DNA from: Clostridiaceae bacterium AM27-36LB
GTDB lineage: Bacteria; Bacillota; Clostridia; Lachnospirales; Lachnospiraceae
DNA length: 64,000 bases
Assembly: GCA_003480725.1 (NCBI GenBank)
Contig: QUJQ01000006.1
Coordinates: 139,362 to 203,361, forward strand
Direction of reading: 5' to 3'
The position numbers and the translations under genes are program-made. The notes under the pieces were generated by a model that was not told the DNA's origin, ran no database searches, and saw nothing but the letters and a program-made list of their open reading frames with translations. Below are positions 34,832-43,818 of the stretch, in pieces. Numbering within the stretch: the stretch's first letter is position 1; each line of letters begins with the position of its first letter.

Positions 34832-35903
34832 CGAATTCTCCTGCCATATCCGTACTCTTGAAATGTTTCAGCGGAAGTTTTACCGGTACTCCATCCTTCT
34901 GGCTCTTGTAGATGGCAAGCACCATCTCCAGCGCATTACGTCCTGCCACCGCATCAACATACGGCTGTCTGTCATGCTCAATGGCATCGATCACATCTGC
35001 ATACAGACTGGTATGTCCATTTCCATATACATTGCTGGTAGCTTCCTGCAGGTTCTGATTCTTGGCATCCTCTGCCTGCTCATCCTCAAATGCCCATACA
35101 TCTATGTTATTGGTGGAGGTACCACCCAGCTTCACAGTTCCGTGCTCACCGAACATATACAGGGTCTCTTCCAGATTCTTCGGATATACATTGGTAGTTC
35201 CCTCGATGGTTCCGATGGCACCGTTTTTAAATTTTACGATAGCCATACCGATGTCCTCGGCCTCCAGATAATGATGGAACTGCTGTCTGGTCACACCATA
35301 GACCTCATCTACTTCATCTCCAAACATCCAGCGGAGAAGATCAATGCCGTGAATACACTGATTCATCAGCGCACCACCGTCCGATGCCCATTTTCCTCTC
35401 CAGGGAGCCTGGCTGTAATAGCCTTCGTTACGGTTCCACAGTACATGGATCGAACCATGAGACAGTTTTCCGAAGCGCCCAGCTTCCAGAGCCTTCCTGG
35501 TCTCCTGCACTGCCAGGTTGAACCGGTTCTGATGGCAGGCAGATACCTTCACGTTCTTTTCCCGGGAACGACGGATGATCTCATCCGCATCCTCAATGCT
35601 CATAGCCATCGGTTTCTCAATGATACAGTTGACACCATGATCAATACAGAACAGGGCGATCTCTGCATGAAGTCCGCTCTCGGTAGCGATACCAACCAGT
35701 GTTGGCTTCACTTCCTCGATCATCTTCTTATAATCCGTGTAACGTGCAATGGAGCTGTCCTTCTCCAGACCATGCTTTGCCAGCAAGGTCTCAATATTTT
35801 CCGGATTCACATCGCAGGCCGCTGCAAACTCCAGATGATTATTCAATACTGCTTTAATGTGGTTGGTAGCAATACGGCCGCAGCCGATCAGTGCGTATTT
35901 CAT
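34824..35903 (-). CDS. Gfo/Idh/MocA oxidoreductase, probable nucleotide-sugar 3-dehydrogenase
   Basis: 359 residues. The NAD loop is ALIGCGRIATNH (4-15), the catalytic lysine motif is EKP at 96-98, and GGALMNQCIHGIDLLRWMFG (176-195) carries His185, the usual partner in C3 oxidation. The PWRGKWASDGGALMNQ context is common in WlbA/GnnA-type enzymes. It likely makes the 3-keto form of UDP-GlcNAc or its uronate for the aminotransferase at 29740-30870. GAGGA lies before the ATG, and 2 bases separate it from the upstream GT4. Confidence 0.83.
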   Translation of the reverse strand: MKYALIGCGRIATNHIKAVLNNHLEFAAACDVNPENIETLLAKHGLEKDSSIARYTDYKKMIEEVKPTLVGIATESGLHAEIALFCIDHGVNCIIEKPMAMSIEDADEIIRRSREKNVKVSACHQNRFNLAVQETRKALEAGRFGKLSHGSIHVLWNRNEGYYSQAPWRGKWASDGGALMNQCIHGIDLLRWMFGDEVDEVYGVTRQQFHHYLEAEDIGMAIVKFKNGAIGTIEGTTNVYPKNLEETLYMFGEHGTVKLGGTSTNNIDVWAFEDEQAEDAKNQNLQEATSNVYGNGHTSLYADVIDAIEHDRQPYVDAVAGRNALEMVLAIYKSQKDGVPVKLPLKHFKSTDMAGEFDV

Positions 35904-35905
35904 AC

Positions 35906-37144
35906 TTATTTTTCCTCTACTTCCTTCTTCAGGATCTCTTCCAGCCGATCTGTCAGATATCCAAAATCATACTCTTTTACAGTTTCTGTTGCATTGTGGC
36001 AGTAGGTCTCATACTCTGCCGGATCCATCTGTGCAAACTTCAGTATCCCATCTGCCATAGCCTGTGGACTTCCCGCTTCAATGGTCATACCACAATGATT
36101 GTCTACAAAAATATCATTTCTTGTCTGAATATTGGACAGAGTCGGGTGACCGGATGCCATATAATCAAACATTTTATTCATACTCATACCATACTCAGAT
36201 ACCCGGTCACTGGGGCCTGTGAGCATGTTTAAGTTTCCTCTGGATAAAATACCCGGAATGAACCGCTTATTTACGCGGCCTTTGAAATGCACATTGTCAA
36301 TATGATGCTCTTCCTTGTATTTCTTCAGGTCTTCTTCCTGATAACCTGCACCATAGAGGAAGAACTGGATCTCCTTGTGTTCTTTCAGAAGGATCGCTGC
36401 ATCCAGAATATCCTGTACGGAGTTGGCCACTCCCATGGAACCGGTGTACATCACCTTGAAGGTATCCTTTCTGTCCAGATCCTCATCCGGCAGCCAGTCC
36501 TCTTTCTGCTGTCTGTGATAGATGCCAAGGTCCACACCATTGTTAATGTAATAGATCTTATCAAGATCCACATCCTTCTCCCAGCCCATATCCTGGATAT
36601 ATTCTTTTCCACCGAACATGGTGAAGATCACTGCGTCTGCCTTCTTGTACATCCAATGCTCCAGGGCATACAACGCTCTGGTCACCAGCTGTCCTTCTCT
36701 CATGGCACCATACTCTACCAGCGTCAGTGGCCACAAGTCTGCGATCTCCAACACGCATGGACAATGATATTTCTTTGCCAAAATGATGCCAGCCACGCAG
36801 GTCAGTGGGTGCACCGATGTTGCCATGATCACATCCGGCTTGTTGAACTTACCGGTCTGGGTAAACAGACGAATGGTATAATCAAAGAAATTCATGATTC
36901 GTCCCAGACCATTTCCTTCATAATTTCTGGCTTTCAAAAATACATAGCGGATACCATCCACCCGTTTTGCTCTCATCTGTCTGCCATCTGTGATCAGGTT
37001 CTTGTCTGACAGATGAACAGAACTCGCTGCAAAGATGGTCACCTTGTGTCCCTTCTGCTGCAGATGGTTGGCAAAATGGTAAGGTCTTGCCAGCGGATAC
37101 AGACTGGTCGGCACCGCATAATGATTGAAAAACCAAATATTCAT
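35906..37144 (-). CDS. Glycosyltransferase family 4 (WbuB-like)
   Basis: 412 residues. Paralogue of 17205-18467: it starts MNIWFFNHYAVPTSLYPLARPYHFANHLQQ and shares the VIMATSVHPLTCVAGI, CVLEIADLWPL and VVxxTGS-type donor-side segments (FKVMYTGSMGVANSV). The C-terminal KMFDYMASGHPTL corresponds to the KLFEYMASGKP motif of its paralogue; the Asp in place of Glu is a small change at the E-x7-E site. It probably transfers an N-acetylated amino sugar. AAGGAG precedes the ATG. Confidence 0.84.
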   Translation of the reverse strand: MNIWFFNHYAVPTSLYPLARPYHFANHLQQKGHKVTIFAASSVHLSDKNLITDGRQMRAKRVDGIRYVFLKARNYEGNGLGRIMNFFDYTIRLFTQTGKFNKPDVIMATSVHPLTCVAGIILAKKYHCPCVLEIADLWPLTLVEYGAMREGQLVTRALYALEHWMYKKADAVIFTMFGGKEYIQDMGWEKDVDLDKIYYINNGVDLGIYHRQQKEDWLPDEDLDRKDTFKVMYTGSMGVANSVQDILDAAILLKEHKEIQFFLYGAGYQEEDLKKYKEEHHIDNVHFKGRVNKRFIPGILSRGNLNMLTGPSDRVSEYGMSMNKMFDYMASGHPTLSNIQTRNDIFVDNHCGMTIEAGSPQAMADGILKFAQMDPAEYETYCHNATETVKEYDFGYLTDRLEEILKKEVEEK

Positions 37145-37168
37145 AAACTATATCTCCTTCTTGTTGCT

Positions 37169-38014
37169 TTATCGAAACGTACGATGGATCTCTTCCATTT
37201 TCAGGACTGCCCGTACCATACGTACCGGACCACGCCCTTTCATTTTATAGAACAGTTTCCGAAATGGGTATAACACAGCCACCACTGCTCCTACCCAGCC
37301 ACGATATTTAATGTGCAGACGGCAATATGCTTTTCTAAAGCCGAAATATTTCATCAAATATTCATGGTAATTTGTCTCATGCAGTACGTTTTTTGTCCCA
37401 TTAGTCAGATATTTAATTGAAAATCCATCTCCGAAATATCGTTCCAGTGCAAATGCAACCAGTGCCGCATTGGTATTACACTTCAGATAGTCCGGATCGG
37501 TCTTGATCACGGACTGAAGGACCCAGTCTTCATGGATTTCATAGATACCATATCCGACCAATTCACCTGTTTCCTTCAAAAATGCGCCGATGTATTCTGC
37601 ATTTTCAATCTCAGGATCTTCTGTAAAGGATTTTCTGATTGCCTCCTTTTCTTCTGCATAATCCAGCGTTTCTCCATAATGAATTCTTGCCTTGCACTGT
37701 ACTTCTGCAAGTTCTTCCGCATATTCTCCAGGCGTGATGATGCGAACGTCTACATTTTTCAGTCCTTTACTGATTTCGTATCTTTTTTTTGCTGGAATAT
37801 TGGCGATATCAAACGGTTCATCTTTGATGCAATGCCACCATTCTGTCTCCTGACCACAGTCAAAATCTGTAACCCATCTGACTAACAGCGGATACTTTCC
37901 GCCAGCAAACTCTTTCCAGACTTTTTTATTTCTTATCCAAGAAACATCAGGTTCCACATGAGGAGCTGTTGTCGGCACCAGCGCATGGTTATAATATTCC
38001 CACTCATTATTCAT
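37169..38014 (-). CDS. GNAT-fold acyltransferase-like protein of unknown function
   Basis: 281 residues. The middle (about residues 95-215) reads as a GNAT/FemAB-like domain: VRIITPGEYAEELAEVQCKAR, ENAEYIGAFLKETGELVGYGIYE (a strand-turn-strand typical of GNAT) and the SVIKTDPDYLKCNTNAALVAFALE helix at the acyl-CoA position. The C-terminal 50 residues are basic and hydrophobic and may touch the membrane. It lies 3 bases after the phosphoglycosyltransferase gene. It might N-acylate the UDP-4-amino sugar, the step done by PglD or PseH elsewhere. That is inference; no catalytic residue is certain. Confidence 0.5.
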   Translation of the reverse strand: MNNEWEYYNHALVPTTAPHVEPDVSWIRNKKVWKEFAGGKYPLLVRWVTDFDCGQETEWWHCIKDEPFDIANIPAKKRYEISKGLKNVDVRIITPGEYAEELAEVQCKARIHYGETLDYAEEKEAIRKSFTEDPEIENAEYIGAFLKETGELVGYGIYEIHEDWVLQSVIKTDPDYLKCNTNAALVAFALERYFGDGFSIKYLTNGTKNVLHETNYHEYLMKYFGFRKAYCRLHIKYRGWVGAVVAVLYPFRKLFYKMKGRGPVRMVRAVLKMEEIHRTFR

Positions 38015-38017
38015 TCT

Positions 38018-38722
38018 TTACCCTCTTTGGTTATTCTTCTCACAGATCTTTCTGGCAATGCGCTGCTTTCGGTCATAGGTTTCCTGATCCACCTGACCGG
38101 TCCGCAGGAGATAATCCCCAAAATCCTCTGCGGTCGCCATGCCATCTGTGTTAATATCTTCTTTCTTCAGTACGTTTCCAATGGTCTTGAAAATAATCTT
38201 CAGATCCCCCAAGAATGTAATGTGTTTTACATATTCCTGATCATATGCCAGCTTCTCTTCCCAGGAAATATTGTTCCGCCCGCTAACTTGAGCAAGCCCT
38301 GTCAACCCCTGGGGCACTTTGTGGCGCCGTCTCTGCTCTTTAGTCATGAATACCATGTCCCGTACCAACTGCGGTCTCGGTCCCACAATACTCATATCCC
38401 CTTTTAAGATGTTGAACAGCTCCGGCAATTCATCAAGACTGCTCTCCCGCAGGAACTTTCCAAACTCTGTCATCCGCTGCTCATCTGGAAGCAAATTACC
38501 CCTGGCATCTCGCTCATCCGTCATGGTACGGAACTTATACATCTTGAAAATCTTCTCACCTTTTCCTGGTCGGAGCTGTGTAAACAGTACCGGACTTCCC
38601 AGCTTCTTTCTTACCTGCCAGGCAGTCACTGCCATGATCGGACTTAGTACAACCAGTGCCATACCAGACAGCAGAATATCCAGTTTTCTCTTAATACTTC
38701 TGGCATAGATCCCTTGTCTCAT
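38018..38722 (-). CDS. Undecaprenyl-phosphate phosphoglycosyltransferase (small, PglC/WcaJ C-terminal type)
   Basis: Starts the repeat unit by moving a phospho-sugar from a UDP-sugar to undecaprenyl phosphate. 234 residues with one N-terminal re-entrant membrane helix (LDILLSGMALVVLSPIMAVTA). KMYKFRTM, the catalytic Asp97-Glu98 in ESSLDELPELFNILKGDMS and VGPRPQLV are the full monotopic PGT signature. It lacks the N-terminal four-helix domain of WcaJ, so it is PglC-sized with a C-terminal extension of about 40 residues. Start directly after the aminotransferase stop. Confidence 0.93.
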   Translation of the reverse strand: MRQGIYARSIKRKLDILLSGMALVVLSPIMAVTAWQVRKKLGSPVLFTQLRPGKGEKIFKMYKFRTMTDERDARGNLLPDEQRMTEFGKFLRESSLDELPELFNILKGDMSIVGPRPQLVRDMVFMTKEQRRRHKVPQGLTGLAQVSGRNNISWEEKLAYDQEYVKHITFLGDLKIIFKTIGNVLKKEDINTDGMATAEDFGDYLLRTGQVDQETYDRKQRIARKICEKNNQRG

Positions 38723-39856
38723 TTATTTCCACAATCCTCTGATAATCGTGCAGATGCGCTTCAAATCTTCATCTGTCATCTTGGTATCGCTTGGCAGGCA
38801 GACACCATTCTCAAACAGGTTTTCGCCAACCTTTCCGTTGTCAATGTAATCGCAATCCGCAAATACCGGCTGCATATGCATAGGCTTCCATACCGGGCGG
38901 GTCTCAATATCTTCCTTCTCCAGTGCCACGATCATATCCAATGGACGCACTTTACAATCCGGTGCCAACTGAATCACAGACAACCAGCAGTTGGCTCTCT
39001 CATTCTCATGCAGCGGCATGAAAGACAGACCTTCCAGATCTCCCAGATGCTCCTGATAATAAGCAAAGATATGACGCTTCTGCTCAATTCTCTGATCCAG
39101 AACCTTCATCTGTCCGCGACCGATACCAGCCACAATATTGCTCATACGATAATTATATCCAATTTCCTTGTGTTCATAATGGCGGGCTTTCTCTCTTGCC
39201 TGTGTTGCCCAGAAGCGAACCTTGGCGATCCGTTCCTTCGCCTGCTCCTCCGAAAGATTGCACACCAGCATGCCGCCACCGGAAGTGGTGATGATCTTAT
39301 TTCCATTAAAAGAAAATATGCCATAGTCACCAAAGGTTCCTGTAGCCTGTCCATGATACAGACTTCCCAGACTCTCTGCCGCATCCTCGATCACAGGAAC
39401 TCCATGCTTTTTACAGATCTCCATGATCCGATCCATGTTTGCCGGAAGTCCATACAGATGAACCGGCATTACTGCTTTCACATCGGGATATTTCTCAAAG
39501 GCACGCTCCAGTGCTTCCGGAGACATATTCCAGGTCTCATAATCACTGTCGATAAAGACCGGAATCGCTTTCTCATATGCAATGGGATTGGCCGTTGCAG
39601 AGAAGGTCAGATCCTGGCAGAACACAATATCGCCAGCCTTCACTCCAGCTGCTTTCAGTGCCAGATGAAGAGCTGCAGAGCCTGCGGACAATGCCGCTGC
39701 ATCCTTTGATCCAACATATGCTGCCAGTTCTTTCTCAAATTCATTGACATTCTTGCCAAGTGGTGCGATCCAGTTGGTATCAAATGCCTCTTTTACATAC
39801 TGCTGCTCATATCCTTCTTCGCTCATATGCGGAGAAGCAAGATAAATATGTGCCAT
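38723..39856 (-). CDS. DegT/DnrJ/EryC1/StrS aminotransferase, PglE/EpsN-like
   Basis: 377 residues. Asp158 in VIEDAAESLGS and Lys187 in GIFSFNGNKIITTSGGGML are the PLP residues; the SFNGNKIITTSGGG context and the NWIAPLGKNVNEFE start are typical of aminotransferases that act on UDP-4-keto-6-deoxy sugars made by PglF/CapD-type dehydratases. The dehydratase is encoded 2 bases upstream and the phosphoglycosyltransferase immediately downstream. Product expected: a UDP-4-amino-4,6-dideoxy-HexNAc. GAGGCG precedes the ATG. Confidence 0.9.
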   Translation of the reverse strand: MAHIYLASPHMSEEGYEQQYVKEAFDTNWIAPLGKNVNEFEKELAAYVGSKDAAALSAGSAALHLALKAAGVKAGDIVFCQDLTFSATANPIAYEKAIPVFIDSDYETWNMSPEALERAFEKYPDVKAVMPVHLYGLPANMDRIMEICKKHGVPVIEDAAESLGSLYHGQATGTFGDYGIFSFNGNKIITTSGGGMLVCNLSEEQAKERIAKVRFWATQAREKARHYEHKEIGYNYRMSNIVAGIGRGQMKVLDQRIEQKRHIFAYYQEHLGDLEGLSFMPLHENERANCWLSVIQLAPDCKVRPLDMIVALEKEDIETRPVWKPMHMQPVFADCDYIDNGKVGENLFENGVCLPSDTKMTDEDLKRICTIIRGLWK

Positions 39857-39858
39857 AG

Positions 39859-41730
39859 TTACGCCTCTTTTCCATTCTCTTTCATATGATAAGTTGGAAC
39901 CACTTCCATCACTTTTTCCTTGATCTTCGGGCTGTCCATCCGAGACAGCTCATCCAGTTCTTCCAATTGATGGATAAACAGTTCCTCATCAAAATCAATA
40001 GGTTTTCCAATGTGGATCAGTTTATTATCAGTGCTCTGTAAGCCCTCCTCATCCATCAGAAGTTCCTCATAGAGCTTCTCTCCCGGTCGTAAACCGGTAA
40101 ATACAATATCAATATCCTCGTAAGGCTTCAGACCTGACAGACGGATCAGATTCAATGCCAGATCCAGGATCTTCACCGGTTTTCCCATATCGAGGACAAA
40201 TATCTCACCACCTTTGGCTCTGGCTCCAGCCTGCAATACCAGAGATACTGCCTCCGGAATGGTCATAAAGTAGCGGATAATATCCGGGTGCGTTACTGTT
40301 ACAGGACCACCCTCTTCAATCTGCTTTTTGAACAGAGGAATCACACTTCCGTTACTTCCCAGCACATTTCCAAAGCGGACTGCCACGAACTCGGTCTTTG
40401 ACCGGTTGTTCATCATCTGAATCACCATCTCACAGAGACGCTTGGAAGCTCCCATGATGTTAGTTGGATTCACTGCTTTATCGGTAGAAATCAATACAAA
40501 ACGAGACACGCCATACTTATCAGCTGCCTGTGCCGTCTTATAAGTACCCATCACGTTATTCTTGATAGCCTCATTGGGGCTGTCCTCCATCAGCGGCACA
40601 TGCTTGTGGGCTGCCGCATGGTAGACGATCTGCGGATGATATTTTTCAAACACTCCATTGATTCGATGAGTATTTCTCACAGAACCAATCAGCACTACCA
40701 GATTCAGTTCCGGATAATCCCGCTTCAACTCTTGTTGAATGTCATAGGCATTATTTTCATAAATATCAAAGATGACCAGCTGCTTGGGCTCATGTCTTGC
40801 GATCTGACGGCAAAGCTCGCTTCCAATGGAACCGCCTCCACCGGTGACAAGCACTACCTTTCCAGACACATACCCCATGATACTCTCCACCTGAGTGTCA
40901 ATGGGTTCTCTTCCCAGCAGATCCTCAATCTCCACATTGCGGAGCTTGGAGACACTGACCTCCCCGTTTACCAGTTGATAGATTCCTGGCAGTACCTTCA
41001 GCTTACAGCTTGTCTGACTGCAGATATCCAGCAGTTCCTGAATCTCAGCATGAGATGCCGACGGAATGGCAATCATAATCTCATCAATATGGTATTCCTC
41101 TGCCAGTCTGCAGATATCCTTACGATTGCCAGCTACGAGAACACCGCGCAGATACTTTCCAATCTTACCCGGATCGTCATCCACCAGACAACACACATTC
41201 TGCTCTACAAACTTGCTGTTCTGCAGCTCCTTCAGCAATGTATTACCAGCCTCACCGGCCCCCACGATCATGGTATTGGTCTTGCCTTCCTTGATCAGCC
41301 CCTGCTGCTTCTGTCGTAAATAAGCAAGGATCCGATAGGTAAATCGGAATATAGAAATTCCCGCTGTCAGCACAACAAAGTACATAAAAGGATAACTTCT
41401 CGGAAAGCGAAGTCCCATCAACATCATGCCAATCGTCTGAGTCACTGCAGACACCAGACACGCCAGAATAATATTTACCAGATCCGATGCGCTGGCATAT
41501 TTCCAGATCCCCTGATACAACCGAAAAGCGGCAAACACGGTCACTGTAAGGATCAGATTCACCGGCAGATACTTGAAGATATTCTCAATAAACTCAATGG
41601 CCTGTGGCTCAAAGAACAGATTGTACCGCACGTAGATAGCCAATGGACCTGCTGCGGTGATGATCAGCATATCCATCAACACCAGCAGTATGATCCTGAA
41701 TATCAGTTTTTTATTCTTGTATTTTAACAT
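39859..41730 (-). CDS. UDP-HexNAc 4,6-dehydratase, membrane-bound CapD/PglF/WbpM type
   Basis: 623 residues. Four N-terminal membrane segments (about 9-135), a small Rossmann domain (MIVGAGEAGNTLLKEL), then an SDR domain with TGGGGSIGSELCRQI (296-310) and the active-site segment FVLISTDKAVNPTNIMGASKR, in which Asp and Lys replace the usual Tyr as in this family. It makes the 4-keto-6-deoxy sugar for the PglE-like enzyme. ATG 41730 has GGGAG 5 bases upstream; an upstream ATG at 41769 lacks a site. Confidence 0.92.
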   Translation of the reverse strand: MLKYKNKKLIFRIILLVLMDMLIITAAGPLAIYVRYNLFFEPQAIEFIENIFKYLPVNLILTVTVFAAFRLYQGIWKYASASDLVNIILACLVSAVTQTIGMMLMGLRFPRSYPFMYFVVLTAGISIFRFTYRILAYLRQKQQGLIKEGKTNTMIVGAGEAGNTLLKELQNSKFVEQNVCCLVDDDPGKIGKYLRGVLVAGNRKDICRLAEEYHIDEIMIAIPSASHAEIQELLDICSQTSCKLKVLPGIYQLVNGEVSVSKLRNVEIEDLLGREPIDTQVESIMGYVSGKVVLVTGGGGSIGSELCRQIARHEPKQLVIFDIYENNAYDIQQELKRDYPELNLVVLIGSVRNTHRINGVFEKYHPQIVYHAAAHKHVPLMEDSPNEAIKNNVMGTYKTAQAADKYGVSRFVLISTDKAVNPTNIMGASKRLCEMVIQMMNNRSKTEFVAVRFGNVLGSNGSVIPLFKKQIEEGGPVTVTHPDIIRYFMTIPEAVSLVLQAGARAKGGEIFVLDMGKPVKILDLALNLIRLSGLKPYEDIDIVFTGLRPGEKLYEELLMDEEGLQSTDNKLIHIGKPIDFDEELFIHQLEELDELSRMDSPKIKEKVMEVVPTYHMKENGKEA

Positions 41731-41777
41731 ATTAACTCCCAAAATCGGGCAAAGCGCATAATAGCCCATATTCTATA

Positions 41778-42368
41778 TTAGTTTATCACTTTTATAGGGA
41801 TTTTACAAGTTTTCCACTCTTTCTCTTTTTCCAGTAGTCCCTTACTTCTCTCTTTCAGCTTTTTCGCCGGAATTCCCGCATAAATCCACCATGCATCTAA
41901 TGCGTTCTTTATCAAGCTAAGACTGCCAACCGCACAGCCTTCTCCGATTTCACTTCCAGGCAATATTACACTTCCCGATCCTATAATCGCATGTCTCCCA
42001 ATATAGACTGGTGCTTTCTGTAAATTCTTATATTCATCCGGAATCATCGGACTTGTCATGCTCTCTCCAGAATAATCATCAGTGACCGCATAGATACATA
42101 CTCTTGAAGAGATATTGGCAAATTCATTAATCTGAATTCCAGCATCACTTCCATAAAGAGCCGAATATGCTGCAATATGAATATAATCACCAATGGAGAT
42201 TTCCCCACTTAATATACAAAAATCATCTATCCTCACATGACTGCCAATCGAAATATTTTCAACTCCATAAAAACTAGCTTTTTTACTGATACTGAGATCC
42301 GCGCCTATACTTTTGAATCCCATGTCTTTTAATTCTTCCATTGAATAAAAACTATTCTGCTGCGCCAT
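41778..42368 (-). CDS. Hexapeptide-repeat acetyltransferase (WbbJ/maltose-acetyltransferase-like)
   Basis: 196 residues. A left-handed beta-helix: repeats from ENISIGSHVRIDDFCIL through SSRVCIYAVTDDYSG, then APVYIGRHAIIGSGSVILPGSEIG and the closing IYAGIPAKKLKER motif. Acetyl-CoA-dependent O- or N-acetyltransferases of surface glycans have this form. It overlaps the flippase gene by 17 bases. With the VioA-like aminotransferase at 45056-46165 it could be the N-acetyltransferase for a 4-amino-6-deoxy sugar, or it O-acetylates the polymer. Confidence 0.8.
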   Translation of the reverse strand: MAQQNSFYSMEELKDMGFKSIGADLSISKKASFYGVENISIGSHVRIDDFCILSGEISIGDYIHIAAYSALYGSDAGIQINEFANISSRVCIYAVTDDYSGESMTSPMIPDEYKNLQKAPVYIGRHAIIGSGSVILPGSEIGEGCAVGSLSLIKNALDAWWIYAGIPAKKLKERSKGLLEKEKEWKTCKIPIKVIN

Positions 42369-43818
42369 TTTTGCTTCCTTTCCTCAGAAATCCCGTTAAA
42401 ATTCCAAAAAGATCGTAAAACACATCTACTCGAAAGATTACCGAACATCCAACATATACAACGATTCCTGCCACAATCTGTGCTACAATCACCAGAATTC
42501 TGGATATCTGCAGATACTGAATCGGCCATACCAATGCCCCCATTGCACCTGCCATTAAAATATATGGCACAAGATCCTTGATCTGTTCTTTGATGGAATA
42601 ATTCAGGATCTTTCGATTCGGAAATGCATTAATCAAAGCATTCAAAGGTGTTATTACCAGCAGTCCCAGTGCCATTGCCATCACGCCATATCTCATAGTT
42701 AAGATAATAGAGGCCAGTCCAATAATTTTTTTTATAATTTCCAGTCTCAGAAAAATATCGCTTCTTCCAACTGCTTTAATTGCATTTAAGTTTGCTGTAT
42801 GAATCGGCTGAAATGCAAATATTAGGCAATAGATTCTCAAATACGGTACACATGGTATCCATTTATCTGTAAGCAGTAATGAAATCAACGGTTCCGCACA
42901 TGCTGCCAGACCAATCATCATCGGCCAGATGATATAGCTGCTCGTCTGTATAGATCGACGCGTCATTTTTTTCACACGTCCTTCCTGATCCTGCACGCTG
43001 GCCATGATAGGAAGTAACACACTGTCAATAGATGTATTAATATTTACAATTACCAGATTAGGCAACTGCTGACCTTTATTATAATATGCCAGATCAGCAG
43101 AAGAATAAGCTTTTCCAATAATCAGACTTCTTATATTATTGTATACTGTATCCAGAAATGACGAAGCCAGAAGCTTCCATCCATAAGATAACAAGTCTTT
43201 TAATCTTGTCCAGGAGAACATCAGACGTGGTCTCCACTTAACCGTCATCCAAAGAATCAATGTGTCAATCGTTGCGTTTATCAGCTGCTGTGCAACCAAC
43301 GCCCATACCCCAGCACCACGATATGCCAATACAATTCCACAAACTGCGGAAAATAAAGTTCCTCCCAATGTAGCGAAGAAAAATCTCTTAAACAACAAAC
43401 GTTTTGATACATATGCCTGTTGAATATTTTTTACACCGGAAATGATCAGTGTAAGACTGATTACCCTGATCAACGGAACCAACTCCATATTTTCATAAAA
43501 TGCAGCTATATATGGTGCACCAACGAACATCACCGCATACAACACCAGACAAACCACAAAATTAAAATAAAATACAGATGAAAAATCAAGATCATCCGCA
43601 TCCTTTTTCTGAATCAATGCAGTTCCTAATCCGCTGTCAACAAACACCTGCAAAATAGTAGTAAACACCGTCACCAGTGCCACAGTTCCATATGCCTCAG
43701 GTGCCAGAAGCCGGGCAAGAATAATCGAGACCACAAATGAAACCATCTGTGCTCCCGTCCGTTCTGCAAATCTCCATATAAAATTGGACACAGTCTTTAC
43801 TTTTACTCTATCTTCCAT
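42352..43818 (-). CDS. Flippase, polysaccharide transporter (WzxC-like, MOP superfamily)
   Basis: 488 residues, about twelve to fourteen membrane segments. The N terminus VSNFIWRFAERTGAQMVSFVVSIILARLLAPEAYG-type pattern (seen from about residue 10) and the later LLSYGWKLLASSFLDTVYNNIRSLIIG segment are characteristic of WzxC-like lipid-linked oligosaccharide flippases. It would move the finished repeat unit across the membrane for the EpsG-like polymerase. AAGGAAAG lies before the ATG. A second flippase of another subfamily is at 54356-55891. Confidence 0.88.
   Translation of the reverse strand: MEDRVKVKTVSNFIWRFAERTGAQMVSFVVSIILARLLAPEAYGTVALVTVFTTILQVFVDSGLGTALIQKKDADDLDFSSVFYFNFVVCLVLYAVMFVGAPYIAAFYENMELVPLIRVISLTLIISGVKNIQQAYVSKRLLFKRFFFATLGGTLFSAVCGIVLAYRGAGVWALVAQQLINATIDTLILWMTVKWRPRLMFSWTRLKDLLSYGWKLLASSFLDTVYNNIRSLIIGKAYSSADLAYYNKGQQLPNLVIVNINTSIDSVLLPIMASVQDQEGRVKKMTRRSIQTSSYIIWPMMIGLAACAEPLISLLLTDKWIPCVPYLRIYCLIFAFQPIHTANLNAIKAVGRSDIFLRLEIIKKIIGLASIILTMRYGVMAMALGLLVITPLNALINAFPNRKILNYSIKEQIKDLVPYILMAGAMGALVWPIQYLQISRILVIVAQIVAGIVVYVGCSVIFRVDVFYDLFGILTGFLRKGSKNGAAE

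Noticed and set aside
34710-36005. A 431-codon open frame on the plus strand
   Set aside because: Antisense to the LpxD-like and Gfo/Idh genes, which have complete family motifs. No ribosome site or protein pattern.
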